Positions 44,885 to 55,975 of a DNA stretch of 64,000 nt are shown piece by piece. Numbering within the stretch: the stretch's first letter is position 1; every line of letters starts with the position of its first letter. The DNA comes from Bryobacterales bacterium (GTDB lineage: Bacteria > Acidobacteriota > Terriglobia > Bryobacterales > Bryobacteraceae). Both the position numbers and the translations under genes were made by a program. The notes below the pieces were generated by a model. That model did not search any database. It had not been told where the DNA came from and saw only the letters and a program-made list of their open reading frames with translations. The stretch spans positions 45,132 through 109,131 of the forward strand of contig CANFEY010000007.1 of NCBI GenBank assembly GCA_947446025.1. Direction: 5' to 3'.

Positions 44885-44943
44885 TCACCAACGCAATTGA
44901 GGAATTTTCAGAGCCCGCCGGATTCCGGTGGGCTTTTCGTTTT
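44855..44943 (+). promoter_or_regulatory. his attenuator with terminator and competing hairpins
   Basis: The terminator is AGCCCGCCGG (44912-44921) pairing with CCGGTGGGCT (44925-44934), 10 bp with one G-T, followed by TTTCGTTTT. The anti-terminator would be GGGCTC (44871-44876) pairing with GAGCCC (44911-44916). A third pairing, CCAT (44855-44858) with ATGG (44869-44872), takes part of GGGCTC away. A ribosome stalled on the His codons would cover 44855 and free GGGCTC, so the terminator could not form and his genes would be transcribed. The pairings are read by eye. Confidence 0.75.
44912..44943 (+). terminator. Intrinsic terminator of the his attenuator
   Basis: A 10-bp GC-rich stem, 3-nt loop ATT and the tail TTT-CG-TTTT make an efficient intrinsic terminator between the leader peptide and hisI, with no gene ending nearby to need it. 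Confidence 0.85.
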
Positions 44944-44954
44944 GGTAAGGGAAT

Positions 44955-45323
44955 ATGCAACTTGATTTCACAAAATTAGATGGACTGCTCTGCGCTGTCA
45001 TCCAGGACTGGAAGACGAATGAAGTCCTCATGGTCGGCTTCATGAATGAAGAAGCCTGGAACAAAACCGTCGAAACCGGCTGCGCGTGGTTCTACAGCCG
45101 CACGCGCAAGAAGCAGTGGATGAAGGGCGAATCCTCAGGACACAAACTCGTCGTCAAGGAAATCGGCACCGACTGCGACGTGGACACCGTACTGCTGAAA
45201 GTCGAAGCGCTTGGCCCCGGCGTGTGCCATGAAGGCTACCAGAGCTGCTTCTTCCGCACCCTCACTGATGGCGAATGGAAAGTCAACTCGGAACCCACAT
45301 ACGATCCCAAGGCGGTCTACTAG
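44955..45323 (+). CDS. hisI: Phosphoribosyl-AMP cyclohydrolase
   Basis: The 122-residue protein contains the HisI core MVGFMNEEAWNKTVETG, FYSRTRKKQWMKGESSGH and the zinc Cys residues in TDCDVDTVLL, CHEGYQSCF. It opens the purine ring of PR-AMP. The HisE pyrophosphatase domain of the bifunctional HisIE type is missing, so another gene must supply it. It ends on the base before hisG starts. Confidence 0.95.
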   Translation: MQLDFTKLDGLLCAVIQDWKTNEVLMVGFMNEEAWNKTVETGCAWFYSRTRKKQWMKGESSGHKLVVKEIGTDCDVDTVLLKVEALGPGVCHEGYQSCFFRTLTDGEWKVNSEPTYDPKAVY

Positions 45324-46193
45324 ATGAAACTTAAACTCGGAATTCCCAAAGGCAGCCTCGAAAACGCGACCGTGGACCTGTTCCGGCGCGCTGGCTTTCA
45401 AATCACCGTGAGCAGCCGCTCCTATTTTCCCGCCATCGACGACCCCGACATCGAATGCATGCTGATCCGTGCACAGGAGATGGCCCGCTACGTAGAAGAT
45501 GGCGTGCTCGACGCCGGACTCACGGGCCGCGATTGGGTGGAGGAAAACAACGCCGATGTTCACGCTGTCGCGGATCTGGTTTACTCCAAGGCCAGCTTCG
45601 GCAAAGTGCGCTGGGTGCTCGCCGTGCCGGAAAGTTCTTCCGTCCAGTCCGTGAAAGACTTGGAGGGCAAGATCATCGCCACCGAACTGGTCGAGGCCAC
45701 CAAGCGCTACCTCAAGAAGAACGGCGTGACCGCCAAGGTCGAGTTCAGCTGGGGAGCCACCGAAGTAAAGCCGCCCGTGCTGGCTGACGCGATTGTCGAA
45801 GTCACCGAAACCGGCTCCTCGCTGCGCGCCAACAAGCTCCGCATCGTGGAAACCCTAATGGAATCGAACACGCAGCTCATCGCGAATCAGAGTGCGTGGA
45901 AAGACGACTGGAAGCGCCGCAAGCTGGAAGACATGAAGATGCTGTTGGAAGGCGCGATCGCGGCCCTCGGCAAAGTCGGCTTGATGCTGAACGTGGAGAA
46001 GAAGAACCTCGCGGCGGTGCTGGCCGTGCTGCCCGCGCTCAAGAACCCCACCATTTCCAACCTGAGCGAAGGCGACTGGCTGGCGCTCAATACCATCCTC
46101 GACGAATCCACCGTGCGCACCATCATTCCGCGCTTGAAAGACGCGGGCGCGCAGGGCATCGTTGAGTATCCTCTCAACAAGATCGTGATGTAA
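45324..46193 (+). CDS. hisG: ATP phosphoribosyltransferase, long form
   Basis: At 289 residues this is the long HisG with a C-terminal ACT-like regulatory domain ([20 protein letters not shown]), so no HisZ partner is needed. Conserved blocks include [25 protein letters not shown] and [19 protein letters not shown]. It performs the committed step from ATP and PRPP and is the usual target of histidine feedback. It follows hisI with no spacer. Confidence 0.96.
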   Translation: MKLKLGIPKGSLENATVDLFRRAGFQITVSSRSYFPAIDDPDIECMLIRAQEMARYVEDGVLDAGLTGRDWVEENNADVHAVADLVYSKASFGKVRWVLAVPESSSVQSVKDLEGKIIATELVEATKRYLKKNGVTAKVEFSWGATEVKPPVLADAIVEVTETGSSLRANKLRIVETLMESNTQLIANQSAWKDDWKRRKLEDMKMLLEGAIAALGKVGLMLNVEKKNLAAVLAVLPALKNPTISNLSEGDWLALNTILDESTVRTIIPRLKDAGAQGIVEYPLNKIVM

Positions 46194-47420
46194 ATGATTC
46201 GGACTCTGGAACACAAAGACGCGCGGTCCCTGGTGACACGCAAGACGCAAAAGCTCGATGAAGCCGAACGTATCGTCGCGCCCATCCTCCATGACGTGCG
46301 CACGCGCGGTGATGAAGCGTTGCTCGAATACGCGCGCAAGTTCGACCGCTTTGAAGGCACCAGCGTGCGGATTCCCGTCGCCGGAAACCTCTCGAAGCAG
46401 TTCATGAACGCCGTCGAAGTCGCCGCCACCAACATCCGCGAGTACGCCCGCTTGCAGTTGCCCGTGGAGAAGATGGTCGAGTATCCCGATGGGCGCAGGC
46501 TCGGGCAGATCGTGCGGCCGCTTGATTCCATGGGAGCGTACACGCCCGCGGGCCGCTATCCCTTGCCGTCGACGCTCTTGATGAACGTGATCCCCGCGCA
46601 GGAAGCGGGCGTGAAGACCACCTGCGTCGCCTGCCCGCATCCCAGCCCGGAAATTCTCGGCATCGCGGAATGGCTCGGCGTGACGCACTTCTTTCAAATG
46701 GGCGGAGCGCAAGCCATTGCCGCACTTGCCTACGGGACCGCCACCGTCCCCCGCGTGGACCGCATCGTCGGCCCCGGCAACATCTACGTCGCGGCTGCGA
46801 AGAAACTGATCGCAGGCGAAACCGGCATCGACTTCGTCGCGGGCCCGACGGAGATCGTGATCATCGCCGCCGAGGGTAACCCCCGCTGGATCGCCGCCGA
46901 CATGCTGGCGCAGGCCGAACATGATCTGGACGCGTCAGCGATTTTACTCACCACCTCCCGTTCCTTGGCCGAAGCGGTTTCGGCGGAACTCGAAAAGCAA
47001 CTCGCCGTGCTGCCGACCTCAAACGTCGCCCGGCCCTCCATCGACAACAACGGTGCCATCGTCATCGTCGAGTCGATGGATCAAGCCGTGGAATTCTCGA
47101 ACGATCTCGCGCCAGAGCACTTAGCGCTGCACGATGCGTCGCTGCTCGGCTCGATTCAAAATGCAGGCTCGGTGTTCCTGGGGCCTTCGAGTCCCGAAGC
47201 CGCTGGCGATTATGCCTCCGGGCCGAACCACGTGCTACCCACATCGGGCCAAGCACGCTTACGCGGTGGATTATCGGCAGCGGACTTCGTAAAGGTCGTC
47301 TCCGTGCAGGAGATGACTCGAGAAGCGCTGGCGAACTTGACCCCTGCGATCACGACATTGGCGCGGGCTGAAGGACTCGAAGCACACGCAAGATCCGTGG
47401 AAGCGAGGCAGCATGACTGA
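46194..47420 (+). CDS. hisD: Histidinol dehydrogenase
   Basis: The 408-residue enzyme has the family blocks DSMGAYTPAGRYPLPS, GGAQAIAALAYGT, VGPGNIYVAAAKK, PTEIVIIAAEGNP and AEHDLDASAILLT. It oxidises histidinol to histidine using NAD and Zn. The catalytic Glu/His region (NHVLPTSGQARLRGGLS) is intact. It overlaps hisC by 8 nt. Confidence 0.97.
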   Translation: MIRTLEHKDARSLVTRKTQKLDEAERIVAPILHDVRTRGDEALLEYARKFDRFEGTSVRIPVAGNLSKQFMNAVEVAATNIREYARLQLPVEKMVEYPDGRRLGQIVRPLDSMGAYTPAGRYPLPSTLLMNVIPAQEAGVKTTCVACPHPSPEILGIAEWLGVTHFFQMGGAQAIAALAYGTATVPRVDRIVGPGNIYVAAAKKLIAGETGIDFVAGPTEIVIIAAEGNPRWIAADMLAQAEHDLDASAILLTTSRSLAEAVSAELEKQLAVLPTSNVARPSIDNNGAIVIVESMDQAVEFSNDLAPEHLALHDASLLGSIQNAGSVFLGPSSPEAAGDYASGPNHVLPTSGQARLRGGLSAADFVKVVSVQEMTREALANLTPAITTLARAEGLEAHARSVEARQHD

Positions 47421-48474
47421 CGGACCTCAACCCCGTGACGCAGTGCGCCAAATGGCCCCGTATCATCCGCCGACCGGTGGCCGCTCAGGCAAGTTGCGCC
47501 TCGACTTCAACGAGAACACCGTCGGCTGCTCACCCAAGGTGATCGAAGCCATCTCGCAATACCTCACCGCCGATCACCTCACCGTCTACCCAGAATACGT
47601 GGACGCTATGGCCGACCTCGCCGCGTTCTTTAAGGTCAAGCCCGACGAGTTCGCCATGACCAACGGCACCGACGAAGCCATTCAGGTCCTCATCAACACC
47701 TACATCGACGACGGCGACGACGTGCTCACCATGCGGCCATCGTATGCAATGTATCGCTTCTACAGCGAAGTCGCGGGCGGCTCCGTGCGCGAGCTCGAGT
47801 ATCGCAAGAAGGACCTGGCGTTCCCCATTGACGAATTCCTGGCCGCGCTACGGCCGGAGACCAAGGCGGTGCTCATCGCCAATCCGAACAATCCTACCGG
47901 CACCGGCGTCACGCTCGAAAACATCGAACTGATCCTCGAAACCGCACCGGAAGCCGCCGTCTTGATCGACGAAGCCTACTTTGAATTCTGCGGCGTGACC
48001 GCTCTGCCGTGGATTCGCAAGCATCCCAACCTATTTGTCAGCCGCACGTTCTCGAAGGTCTACGGCATGGCGGCGATGCGTTGCGGCTGCATCTTTTCGA
48101 ACAAGGACAACATCCAGTGGATGCGCAAAGCGCAGTCCCCCTATAGCGTCAACATGCTGGCCACCGTCGCCGCGCGCGCCGCCGTCAAGGACACGGAATA
48201 CATCGCGCGCTACGTGGGCGAAATTCTCGCCGCGCGCGAGCTGTGCTACTTCGGACTCGACAAGCTCAACATCCCCTACTTCATGAGTCAGGCGAACTTC
48301 GTTTTGTTCCGCGCCGACGACCGCGCCATCCCCATCCGCAACGCCCTGCGTGAACGCGGCGTGCTCATCCGTGACCGCAGCTACGAAATCCCCGGCTGCG
48401 TGCGCGTCACCATCGGCACGCGCGAGCAAGTGCAGCGCTTCCTGACCGAATTAGAGGCGCTATGGAACAAATAG
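47413..48474 (+). CDS. hisC: Histidinol-phosphate aminotransferase
   Basis: The 353-residue fold-type I PLP enzyme has the cofactor Lys215 in SRTFSKVYGMAAMR and the Asn/Asp/Tyr pattern NPNNPTGTGV and LIDEAYFEF. It converts imidazole acetol phosphate to histidinol phosphate. It overlaps the downstream HAD gene by 13 nt. Confidence 0.95.
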   Translation: MTDGPQPRDAVRQMAPYHPPTGGRSGKLRLDFNENTVGCSPKVIEAISQYLTADHLTVYPEYVDAMADLAAFFKVKPDEFAMTNGTDEAIQVLINTYIDDGDDVLTMRPSYAMYRFYSEVAGGSVRELEYRKKDLAFPIDEFLAALRPETKAVLIANPNNPTGTGVTLENIELILETAPEAAVLIDEAYFEFCGVTALPWIRKHPNLFVSRTFSKVYGMAAMRCGCIFSNKDNIQWMRKAQSPYSVNMLATVAARAAVKDTEYIARYVGEILAARELCYFGLDKLNIPYFMSQANFVLFRADDRAIPIRNALRERGVLIRDRSYEIPGCVRVTIGTREQVQRFLTELEALWNK

Positions 48475-49136
48475 TCGTCTTTGACATGGACGGCGTCTTA
48501 GCCGAGGTGACGGAGTCCTACCGCCAAGCCATCGTCGAAACTGTCGCCCACTTCACTGGCCAGCGCATCGAGCGCGACCTCATCCAGGACTACAAAAATC
48601 GCGGCGGATGGAACAACGATTGGGCGCTGTCTCAAAAGATCGCGCTCGACCTCGGCGTCGAACTGCCCTACGATACCGTCGTCGACTACTTCAACGAAAT
48701 CTTCATCGGACCCAACCACGGCGACGGTCTCATCTCACGCGAAAGCTGGTTCCCCGAGCCAGGCATGCTGGAGCGCCTGCAACAACGCTTCGGCATCGCG
48801 CTCTTCACCGGCCGCCTGCAATACGAAGCTGAAATCACACTGAAACGCTTCGCCCCGGGCATCTCCTTCGATCCCATGCTGTGCGCCGAACACGTGACGA
48901 AGGCCAAACCTGCGCCCGATGGCCTGCTCGACATCCAAACAATGAAACCGGGTGCGAAACTCTGGTACGTCGGCGACACCGTCGATGACGCCCGCTCTGC
49001 CCGCGCCGCCGGAGTGGAGTTCATCGGCATCGTATCCAAGCACCACTCGACGCGCGAGGAAATCCTTCGGCTCTTCGCCCAAGAGCAAGCCGTCGCCGTA
49101 GTCGAAAACGTCAACGAAATCGAGAGTGTTCTATGA
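48462..49136 (+). CDS. HAD-superfamily hydrolase in the his operon, candidate histidinol-phosphate phosphatase
   Basis: The 224-residue protein is a subfamily IA HAD: D8-M-D10-G (nucleophile and acid), [17 protein letters not shown] (Lys), and [11 protein letters not shown]. It overlaps hisC by 13 nt and hisB by 4 nt, so it is an integral operon member. HisB here is monofunctional (195 residues), and no PHP-type or IMP-type phosphatase gene is in the window. The missing step is histidinol-phosphate phosphatase, so this HAD is the best candidate. Phosphatase activity is inferred from family and place, not proved. Confidence 0.7.
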   Translation: MEQIVVFDMDGVLAEVTESYRQAIVETVAHFTGQRIERDLIQDYKNRGGWNNDWALSQKIALDLGVELPYDTVVDYFNEIFIGPNHGDGLISRESWFPEPGMLERLQQRFGIALFTGRLQYEAEITLKRFAPGISFDPMLCAEHVTKAKPAPDGLLDIQTMKPGAKLWYVGDTVDDARSARAAGVEFIGIVSKHHSTREEILRLFAQEQAVAVVENVNEIESVL

Positions 49137-49720
49137 GAACCGCTGCCATCCAACGCGACACCAAAGAGACGCAGATCCGAGCCAAGCTCAAGCTCGAAGG
49201 CAAGGGCGTCTACAAGATCTCCACCGGCATCCGCTTTTTCGACCACATGCTGGAGCTGTTCACCAAGCATGGCGGCTTCGACCTGGAACTCACCGCCAAA
49301 GGCGACCTCGACGTGGACCAGCACCACACCGTGGAAGACGTCGGCATCGTGCTCGGCCAACTCTTCTCGAAAGCGCTCGGTGACCGGCGCGGCATCAACC
49401 GTGCTGGATACTTCGTGCTGCCCATGGATGAGACGCTCTCCGTCGTCGCCGTGGATCTCGGCGGCCGCCCGGCGTTGGTCTACAAGGACTTGGTCAAAGT
49501 GCGCCTCGTCGGCGACCTCCAAACCGAGCTGGTCCACGACTTCTTCGACGGCTTCGTCACCCACGCCGGCGCGAACTTGCACGCCAAGATCCTCTACGGC
49601 CGCTCTAACCACCACAAAATCGAAGCCATCTTCAAATGCTTCGCTCGGGCGATGCGTTACGCCTGCTCCACTGACGCGCGCCTCAAAGACCAACTCCCGT
49701 CGACAAAGGGGCTGCTGTGA
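49133..49720 (+). CDS. hisB: Imidazoleglycerol-phosphate dehydratase
   Basis: The 195-residue monofunctional enzyme has the metal-binding motifs [28 protein letters not shown] and [12 protein letters not shown]. It removes water from IGP using Mn2+. There is no fused phosphatase domain, unlike in enteric bacteria. It overlaps hisH by 4 nt. Confidence 0.97.
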   Translation: MRTAAIQRDTKETQIRAKLKLEGKGVYKISTGIRFFDHMLELFTKHGGFDLELTAKGDLDVDQHHTVEDVGIVLGQLFSKALGDRRGINRAGYFVLPMDETLSVVAVDLGGRPALVYKDLVKVRLVGDLQTELVHDFFDGFVTHAGANLHAKILYGRSNHHKIEAIFKCFARAMRYACSTDARLKDQLPSTKGLL

Positions 49721-50319
49721 TCTCCGTATTCGACTACGGCGCGGGTAACCTGCAGTCCGTGCAGAACACACTGGGAGCCATCGGCGCGAAATACGAACTC
49801 GTGCGCGATGCCGCCTCCATCGAACGCGCGCATAAGATCATTCTCCCCGGCGTCGGCCACTTCGGGCAGATGATGCGAGCGTTGGATCAGCTCGGCGTGC
49901 GCGAGGCGCTCATCGAACGCATCCGCGTCGGCATCCCGTTTCTCGGCATCTGCCTCGGCCTGCAAGCGCTGTTCACCGCGAGCGAAGAAGCCCCCGAAGA
50001 GCGCGGCCTCGGCATCTATCCCGGCACCGTGAAACGATTCCAAGGCGACGTCCGCATCCCGCACATGGGCTGGAACACCCTGCAACCCGTCGTCCCGGAC
50101 ACGCGCCTGCTGCGTGGCGTGGCCCAACAACCCTACGTCTACTTCGCCAACAGCTACTACTGCCCGCTGATCGCCGAAACCTCCGCCACCTGCGACTACA
50201 CAAAAAGCTTCACGGCAATCGTCGAACGCTACAACGTCTGCGGCGTGCAGTTTCATCCCGAAAAATCGGGTGCCGTCGGCATCCAGATCGTGCGCAACTT
50301 CATTGAGAACGTATGCTAG
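49717..50319 (+). CDS. hisH: Imidazole glycerol phosphate synthase glutaminase subunit
   Basis: The 200-residue class I amidotransferase has the nucleophile Cys79 ([10 protein letters not shown]) and the His180/Glu182 pair (QFHPEKSG). It supplies ammonia from glutamine to HisF. It overlaps hisF by 7 nt. Confidence 0.96.
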   Translation: MISVFDYGAGNLQSVQNTLGAIGAKYELVRDAASIERAHKIILPGVGHFGQMMRALDQLGVREALIERIRVGIPFLGICLGLQALFTASEEAPEERGLGIYPGTVKRFQGDVRIPHMGWNTLQPVVPDTRLLRGVAQQPYVYFANSYYCPLIAETSATCDYTKSFTAIVERYNVCGVQFHPEKSGAVGIQIVRNFIENVC

Positions 50320-51077
50320 CCAAGCGCATCATTCCCTGCCTCGACGTCACCGCCGGCCGCGTGGTCAAGGGCGTGAACTTCGTCAACCTGCGCGACGCGG
50401 GGGATCCCGTGGAACTCGCCGCGCGCTACAACGAACAAGGCGCGGACGAGCTGGTCTTCCTCGACATCACCGCATCGAGTGACGACCGAGAGACCATGGT
50501 GGACGTCGTCCGCCGCACGGCATCTCAAGTCTTCATTCCCCTAACCGTCGGCGGCGGCATCCGCAGCGTCGACGATGCCCGTCGCATCCTCCACGCGGGA
50601 GCCGACAAAGTCAGCGTCAACACCGCAGCCGTCCGCCGCCCTGAACTCATCACCGAACTCAGCGAAGAATACGGCGCACAGGCAGTGGTGCTCGCAATCG
50701 ACGCCCGCAGACGTCCAGACGGCGGCTGGAACGTCTACACCCGCGGCGGCCGTCACGACGAAGGCATCGACGCAGTGGAGTGGGCGCATCGGGGTGACGA
50801 GCTTGGAGCCGGCGAAATCCTGCTCACCTCCATGGACACCGACGGAGTACAGACCGGCTTCGATTGCCCGCTCACCTCAGCCGTGCGCAAGGCCACACAC
50901 ATCCCCGTGATCGCATCCGGCGGCGCGGGCAAGCTCGAAGATTTCTACGAAGTGCTCCGTGACGACGGCCCCGGAGCCGACGCTGCGCTCGCTGCCTCGG
51001 TCTTCCACTACGGCACCTACACCGTCGCCGATCTCAAGACATTCCTCACGCAGAAAAAGGTCCCTGTCCGCATATGA
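50313..51077 (+). CDS. hisF: Imidazole glycerol phosphate synthase cyclase subunit
   Basis: The 254-residue barrel starts [20 protein letters not shown] with the catalytic Asp11 and has the second Asp in [11 protein letters not shown]. It closes the imidazole ring, releasing AICAR. The [17 protein letters not shown] block and C-terminal phosphate sites are intact. It overlaps hisA by 4 nt. Confidence 0.97.
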   Translation: MLAKRIIPCLDVTAGRVVKGVNFVNLRDAGDPVELAARYNEQGADELVFLDITASSDDRETMVDVVRRTASQVFIPLTVGGGIRSVDDARRILHAGADKVSVNTAAVRRPELITELSEEYGAQAVVLAIDARRRPDGGWNVYTRGGRHDEGIDAVEWAHRGDELGAGEILLTSMDTDGVQTGFDCPLTSAVRKATHIPVIASGGAGKLEDFYEVLRDDGPGADAALAASVFHYGTYTVADLKTFLTQKKVPVRI

Positions 51078-51751
51078 TTATTCCCTGCATTGACCTGATG
51101 GACGGCAAAGTGGTGCAGTTGGTCCAGGGCCGCGACAAGGCGCTGGAGGGTGACGCGCCGCTCGAAATGCTCCGGAAGTTCGCCGCCTTTCCCGAGATCC
51201 AGGTCATCGACCTCGACGCCGCTATGGGCAAAGGCGAAAACAGCGCGCTGGTGGAGTTGCTTGCATCGCGCGCGAAATGCCGAGTTGGGGGCGGCGTGCG
51301 CACAGCCGAGCGGGCGAAGCGCCTCATCGACCTCGGAGCCCACCGCGTCATCGTCGGCACGGCGGCCTTCACTCCCGCCATCCAGGAAATCGCCGCCGCC
51401 GTCGGACCCGAACGCATCCTCATCGCGCTCGATTCCAAATACGGCAAGATCGTCGTCAAGGGCTGGCAGGAAGCCACCGACCACACCGCCGAAGAAATCG
51501 TCGGCAGCCTGGAACCCTACTGCGGCGGCTTCCTCTGCACCTACGTCGACAAAGAAGGCATGATGCAAGGCACCGACCTCGATTGGTTCCGCCGCCTTCG
51601 CGCCGCCACGAAGCACGAGCTTACAGCAGCGGGCGGAGTCACCACCATGGACGATGTGCGCGCACTGCTTGCGATGGATGTGCACGCAGCGCTCGGCATG
51701 GCGATCTACACAGGCCGGCTGGATTTGGCGGATCTAGCGAAGCTTCAATAA
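51074..51751 (+). CDS. hisA: ProFAR isomerase
   Basis: The 225-residue barrel begins [19 protein letters not shown] with catalytic Asp7 and has [14 protein letters not shown] near its end. It isomerises ProFAR to PRFAR. It is slightly short (usual 235-245). trpF is present separately, so a bifunctional PriA role is not needed. Its 3' end overlaps the convergent HAD gene by 18 nt. Confidence 0.93.
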   Translation: MIIPCIDLMDGKVVQLVQGRDKALEGDAPLEMLRKFAAFPEIQVIDLDAAMGKGENSALVELLASRAKCRVGGGVRTAERAKRLIDLGAHRVIVGTAAFTPAIQEIAAAVGPERILIALDSKYGKIVVKGWQEATDHTAEEIVGSLEPYCGGFLCTYVDKEGMMQGTDLDWFRRLRAATKHELTAAGGVTTMDDVRALLAMDVHAALGMAIYTGRLDLADLAKLQ

Positions 51752-52371
51752 GTCGGCGGGCGAATCGATCCAAAAATCCGGCTGCCACCGCGCCATCTGC
51801 TCCGCGTCCCCGTAGCCCCACCGAACCGCGCATGTCCGTACCCCAGCCCTGCGGCCGGCTTCCATGTCTTGCGGCGAATCCCCGATGAACAGGCAATCTT
51901 CCGCCCGCGCACCCAAGCCCGCGATGGACGCGAGGATCACATCGGGCTCGGGTTTAGCGGGGAAGCCATCCGTCCCCTGTACGTGGTGGAAGTGAGGCAA
52001 CAATCCGAACTGGTCGAGGATCGCGCGCACACTCTCCGAGCCCTTCGTCGTCGCGGTGGACTTCCGCCCGCCCAGGCCCGCCAGCATTTCCGCAACGCCG
52101 GGATACACCGAGGTCGACGTGTGGCCGCGCTGATAGTAGACTGCCCGGTAGTGCGCCACCATGGAATCGAACTTCTCTTGCGGGAACCCGATGGCCTCGA
52201 AGAAGTCGATCAGATGGCGGCCGATGAAGCTGCGCAGATAGTCGTCCGAAAGATCGCCCGCGTAGCCCTCGGCAGCGAGCACCACTCGTAACGTGCCGCA
52301 GATGTCGGCAGCCGAGTCCATCAACGTCCCGTCGACGTCAAAGATGTAGACGGGGAACCCGGGAACAGCCA

Positions 52372-52372
<1 letters not shown>
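51734..52372 (-). CDS. HAD-superfamily phosphatase, phosphoglycolate phosphatase-like
   Basis: The 212-residue subfamily IA HAD has D12-V-D14-G-T (YIFDVDGTLMDS), a helical cap, ATTKGSESV, KPEPDVIL and FIGDSPQDMEAG. This matches Gph-type phosphatases, but other small phosphates are possible substrates. It is one base into the stop of ftsH (TAATG), so it is co-transcribed with it. Its 3' end overlaps hisA, encoded on the other strand. Confidence 0.85.
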
Positions 52373-54282
<1,910 letters not shown>

Positions 54283-54322
54283 TGTTTCTCTCGCGATCCC
54301 ACAACCGTCACACTACTACTGT

Positions 54323-55633
54323 CTAAGACGTTACTTTCAGAGGAAAAGATTCAGCGGATGCAGGGATTTCCTGAATCAACAGCCCGGACGCTTCCACGGA
54401 GGGGCCGAACTCCTTGGCCCACAAGATCTTACCCTTCTCTGTAACAATCGGCCAGCCGGCGCGCCGCCAAGAGGGTACCCGCGCTCTCTGGAACAAATCT
54501 TTCAACTTCACCGGATTTTGGTGCCCTTGGGGCTGGTACTCATCCCCCGCACGCCATCCGCGCAACTCTAGATCCAAGGTAACACACTGCGCGGGAGCAG
54601 AAATCGTCAACTGAATCAAAGGCTTAGCCCAGCGCCACGCGTATGTCCCGGGCTTCGGAATGGAAACCGGCGGAATCCCAGGCCTCGTAGCCGACACGCG
54701 CAGCAGCAGCCAGTCGAAGGACCGCACCACCGTAAGCCCCGGCAGCGCCCGCCGAGCCGAGCCCTTCGCCGCCATTGCCAACTCCACCACCTGCTCAACG
54801 TGAGCAAAGTCGATCCCCCGCAAATCCCCCTTAGCCCGCCGGATCGCCTCCCGCAGCCGACGCCGTAGCACCGCCCGTGGCAGGGCTGCCAAGGGCGGCG
54901 CGTACAGCTCCACCCATCCCGGCCCGTCCGGCGGCTCAAGCCGGGACATTTCCCCGGCCCACCAGACTTCTTCCTCGTAGGCCACGTCGCCCAAGTGCGC
55001 CAGCGCCTCCGCAATCCGCGGATTCCAATCCCGCTCCAAAGCCGGCAGCAGCGTCTGACGAATCCGGTTCCGCGCGAACCGCGGCGATGCGTTCGACGAA
55101 TCCTCGCGCCACGCGATCCCGCGCTCCCGCAGGTAACTCCGCACGTCCTCACGCCGAACCCCCAACAGCGGCCGAATGATTCCCTCCGCCGTCACCGGCA
55201 GAATGCCCGCCAGCCCGCTCAATCCCGACCCGCGCAGCAGCCGGAACATCACCGTCTCCGCTTGGTCATCCAAGGTGTGCCCAACAGCGATGCGATCCGC
55301 AGTGCCCTGCTGGATCAGCTCGCGGAAAAAGGCCCGCCGCGCCCGGCGCGCGTTCTGCTCTAGATTGCCCGCCCCCAACTCGACCGACGCCCGATGGAAC
55401 GGCAGCCCAAAGTTCTCCGCCACGTCACGCACGAACTGCTCATCCTGCTCCGACTCCGCACCCCGCAGCCCATGATTGAAGTGCGCCACCCCCACCAACG
55501 CCCCCGGCGCGATCTGGCGGAGAATGTAGAGCAGCGCCACCGAGTCCGCCCCGCCCGATACAGCCGCAATCACCCGCGCGCCAGGGGGCACCATATTGTG
55601 CCGCAGAATGGCGGATTGAACGAAAGAAAGCAC
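54323..55633 (-). CDS. tilS: tRNA(Ile)-lysidine synthetase
   Basis: The 436-residue enzyme has the PP-loop S26-GGADS31 (AVSGGADSVALL), the HFNHGLRG and VGHTLDDQAETVMFRLLRG motifs, and a C-terminal domain with WRAGDEYQPQGHQNPVKLKDL. It adds lysine to C34 of the AUA-reading tRNA-Ile. The gene is upstream of ftsH on the same strand. Confidence 0.95.
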   Translation of the reverse strand: MLSFVQSAILRHNMVPPGARVIAAVSGGADSVALLYILRQIAPGALVGVAHFNHGLRGAESEQDEQFVRDVAENFGLPFHRASVELGAGNLEQNARRARRAFFRELIQQGTADRIAVGHTLDDQAETVMFRLLRGSGLSGLAGILPVTAEGIIRPLLGVRREDVRSYLRERGIAWREDSSNASPRFARNRIRQTLLPALERDWNPRIAEALAHLGDVAYEEEVWWAGEMSRLEPPDGPGWVELYAPPLAALPRAVLRRRLREAIRRAKGDLRGIDFAHVEQVVELAMAAKGSARRALPGLTVVRSFDWLLLRVSATRPGIPPVSIPKPGTYAWRWAKPLIQLTISAPAQCVTLDLELRGWRAGDEYQPQGHQNPVKLKDLFQRARVPSWRRAGWPIVTEKGKILWAKEFGPSVEASGLLIQEIPASAESFPLKVTS

Positions 55634-55683
55634 CTACCCGATTCTACTCTGCAGGAAGGACTTCAAGTACCTCGCCCACCGCT

Positions 55684-55850
55684 AGCGTTACAGTTGGCGG
55701 TTGCCGCCCCTCCCCGGCCGTCCAGTCACACATCGAAGACCTCGTGACCCGCGGAAAGTCCGGTTCTCTGACCGACGACGAACAGCAGGAGCTGGCTGAC
55801 ACCGATCGGCGATAACCTCCAGTCCCTCGTCGCTGAACGAGCCCGCAATT
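55684..55850 (+). pseudogene. Decayed antitoxin-like small gene
   Basis: Between tilS and the PEP-CTERM gene (55634-55975, 342 nt) there is no intact gene. One frame reads PSPAVQSHIEDLVTRGKSG then SLTDDEQQELADTDRR before a TAA at about 55815. One base on, the next frame continues DNLQSLVAERARN. Together they resemble small acidic proteins (about 75 residues) often placed before HNH endonuclease genes. There is no start codon or ribosome-binding site, so it looks like a remnant with a frameshift. The identification is weak. Confidence 0.35.
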
Positions 55851-55975
55851 GCTGCGGGCAGCAAATCCCGAACTCTCCGATTCTACGCCGTAGTCAAGCC
55901 TCAAACACATTGACCCCGTTTCGTTGCCACCGCGGAGGACACCGTGTGATATGCTTCCCGCGGAAGGAGATCGCT

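Noticed and set aside
45855..46922. 355-codon minus-strand frame
   Set aside because: Antisense of hisG and hisD; both sense genes are unmistakable.
51074..51751. hisA as bifunctional PriA
   Set aside because: A separate intact trpF lies at 43400-43960, so a dual role is not needed.
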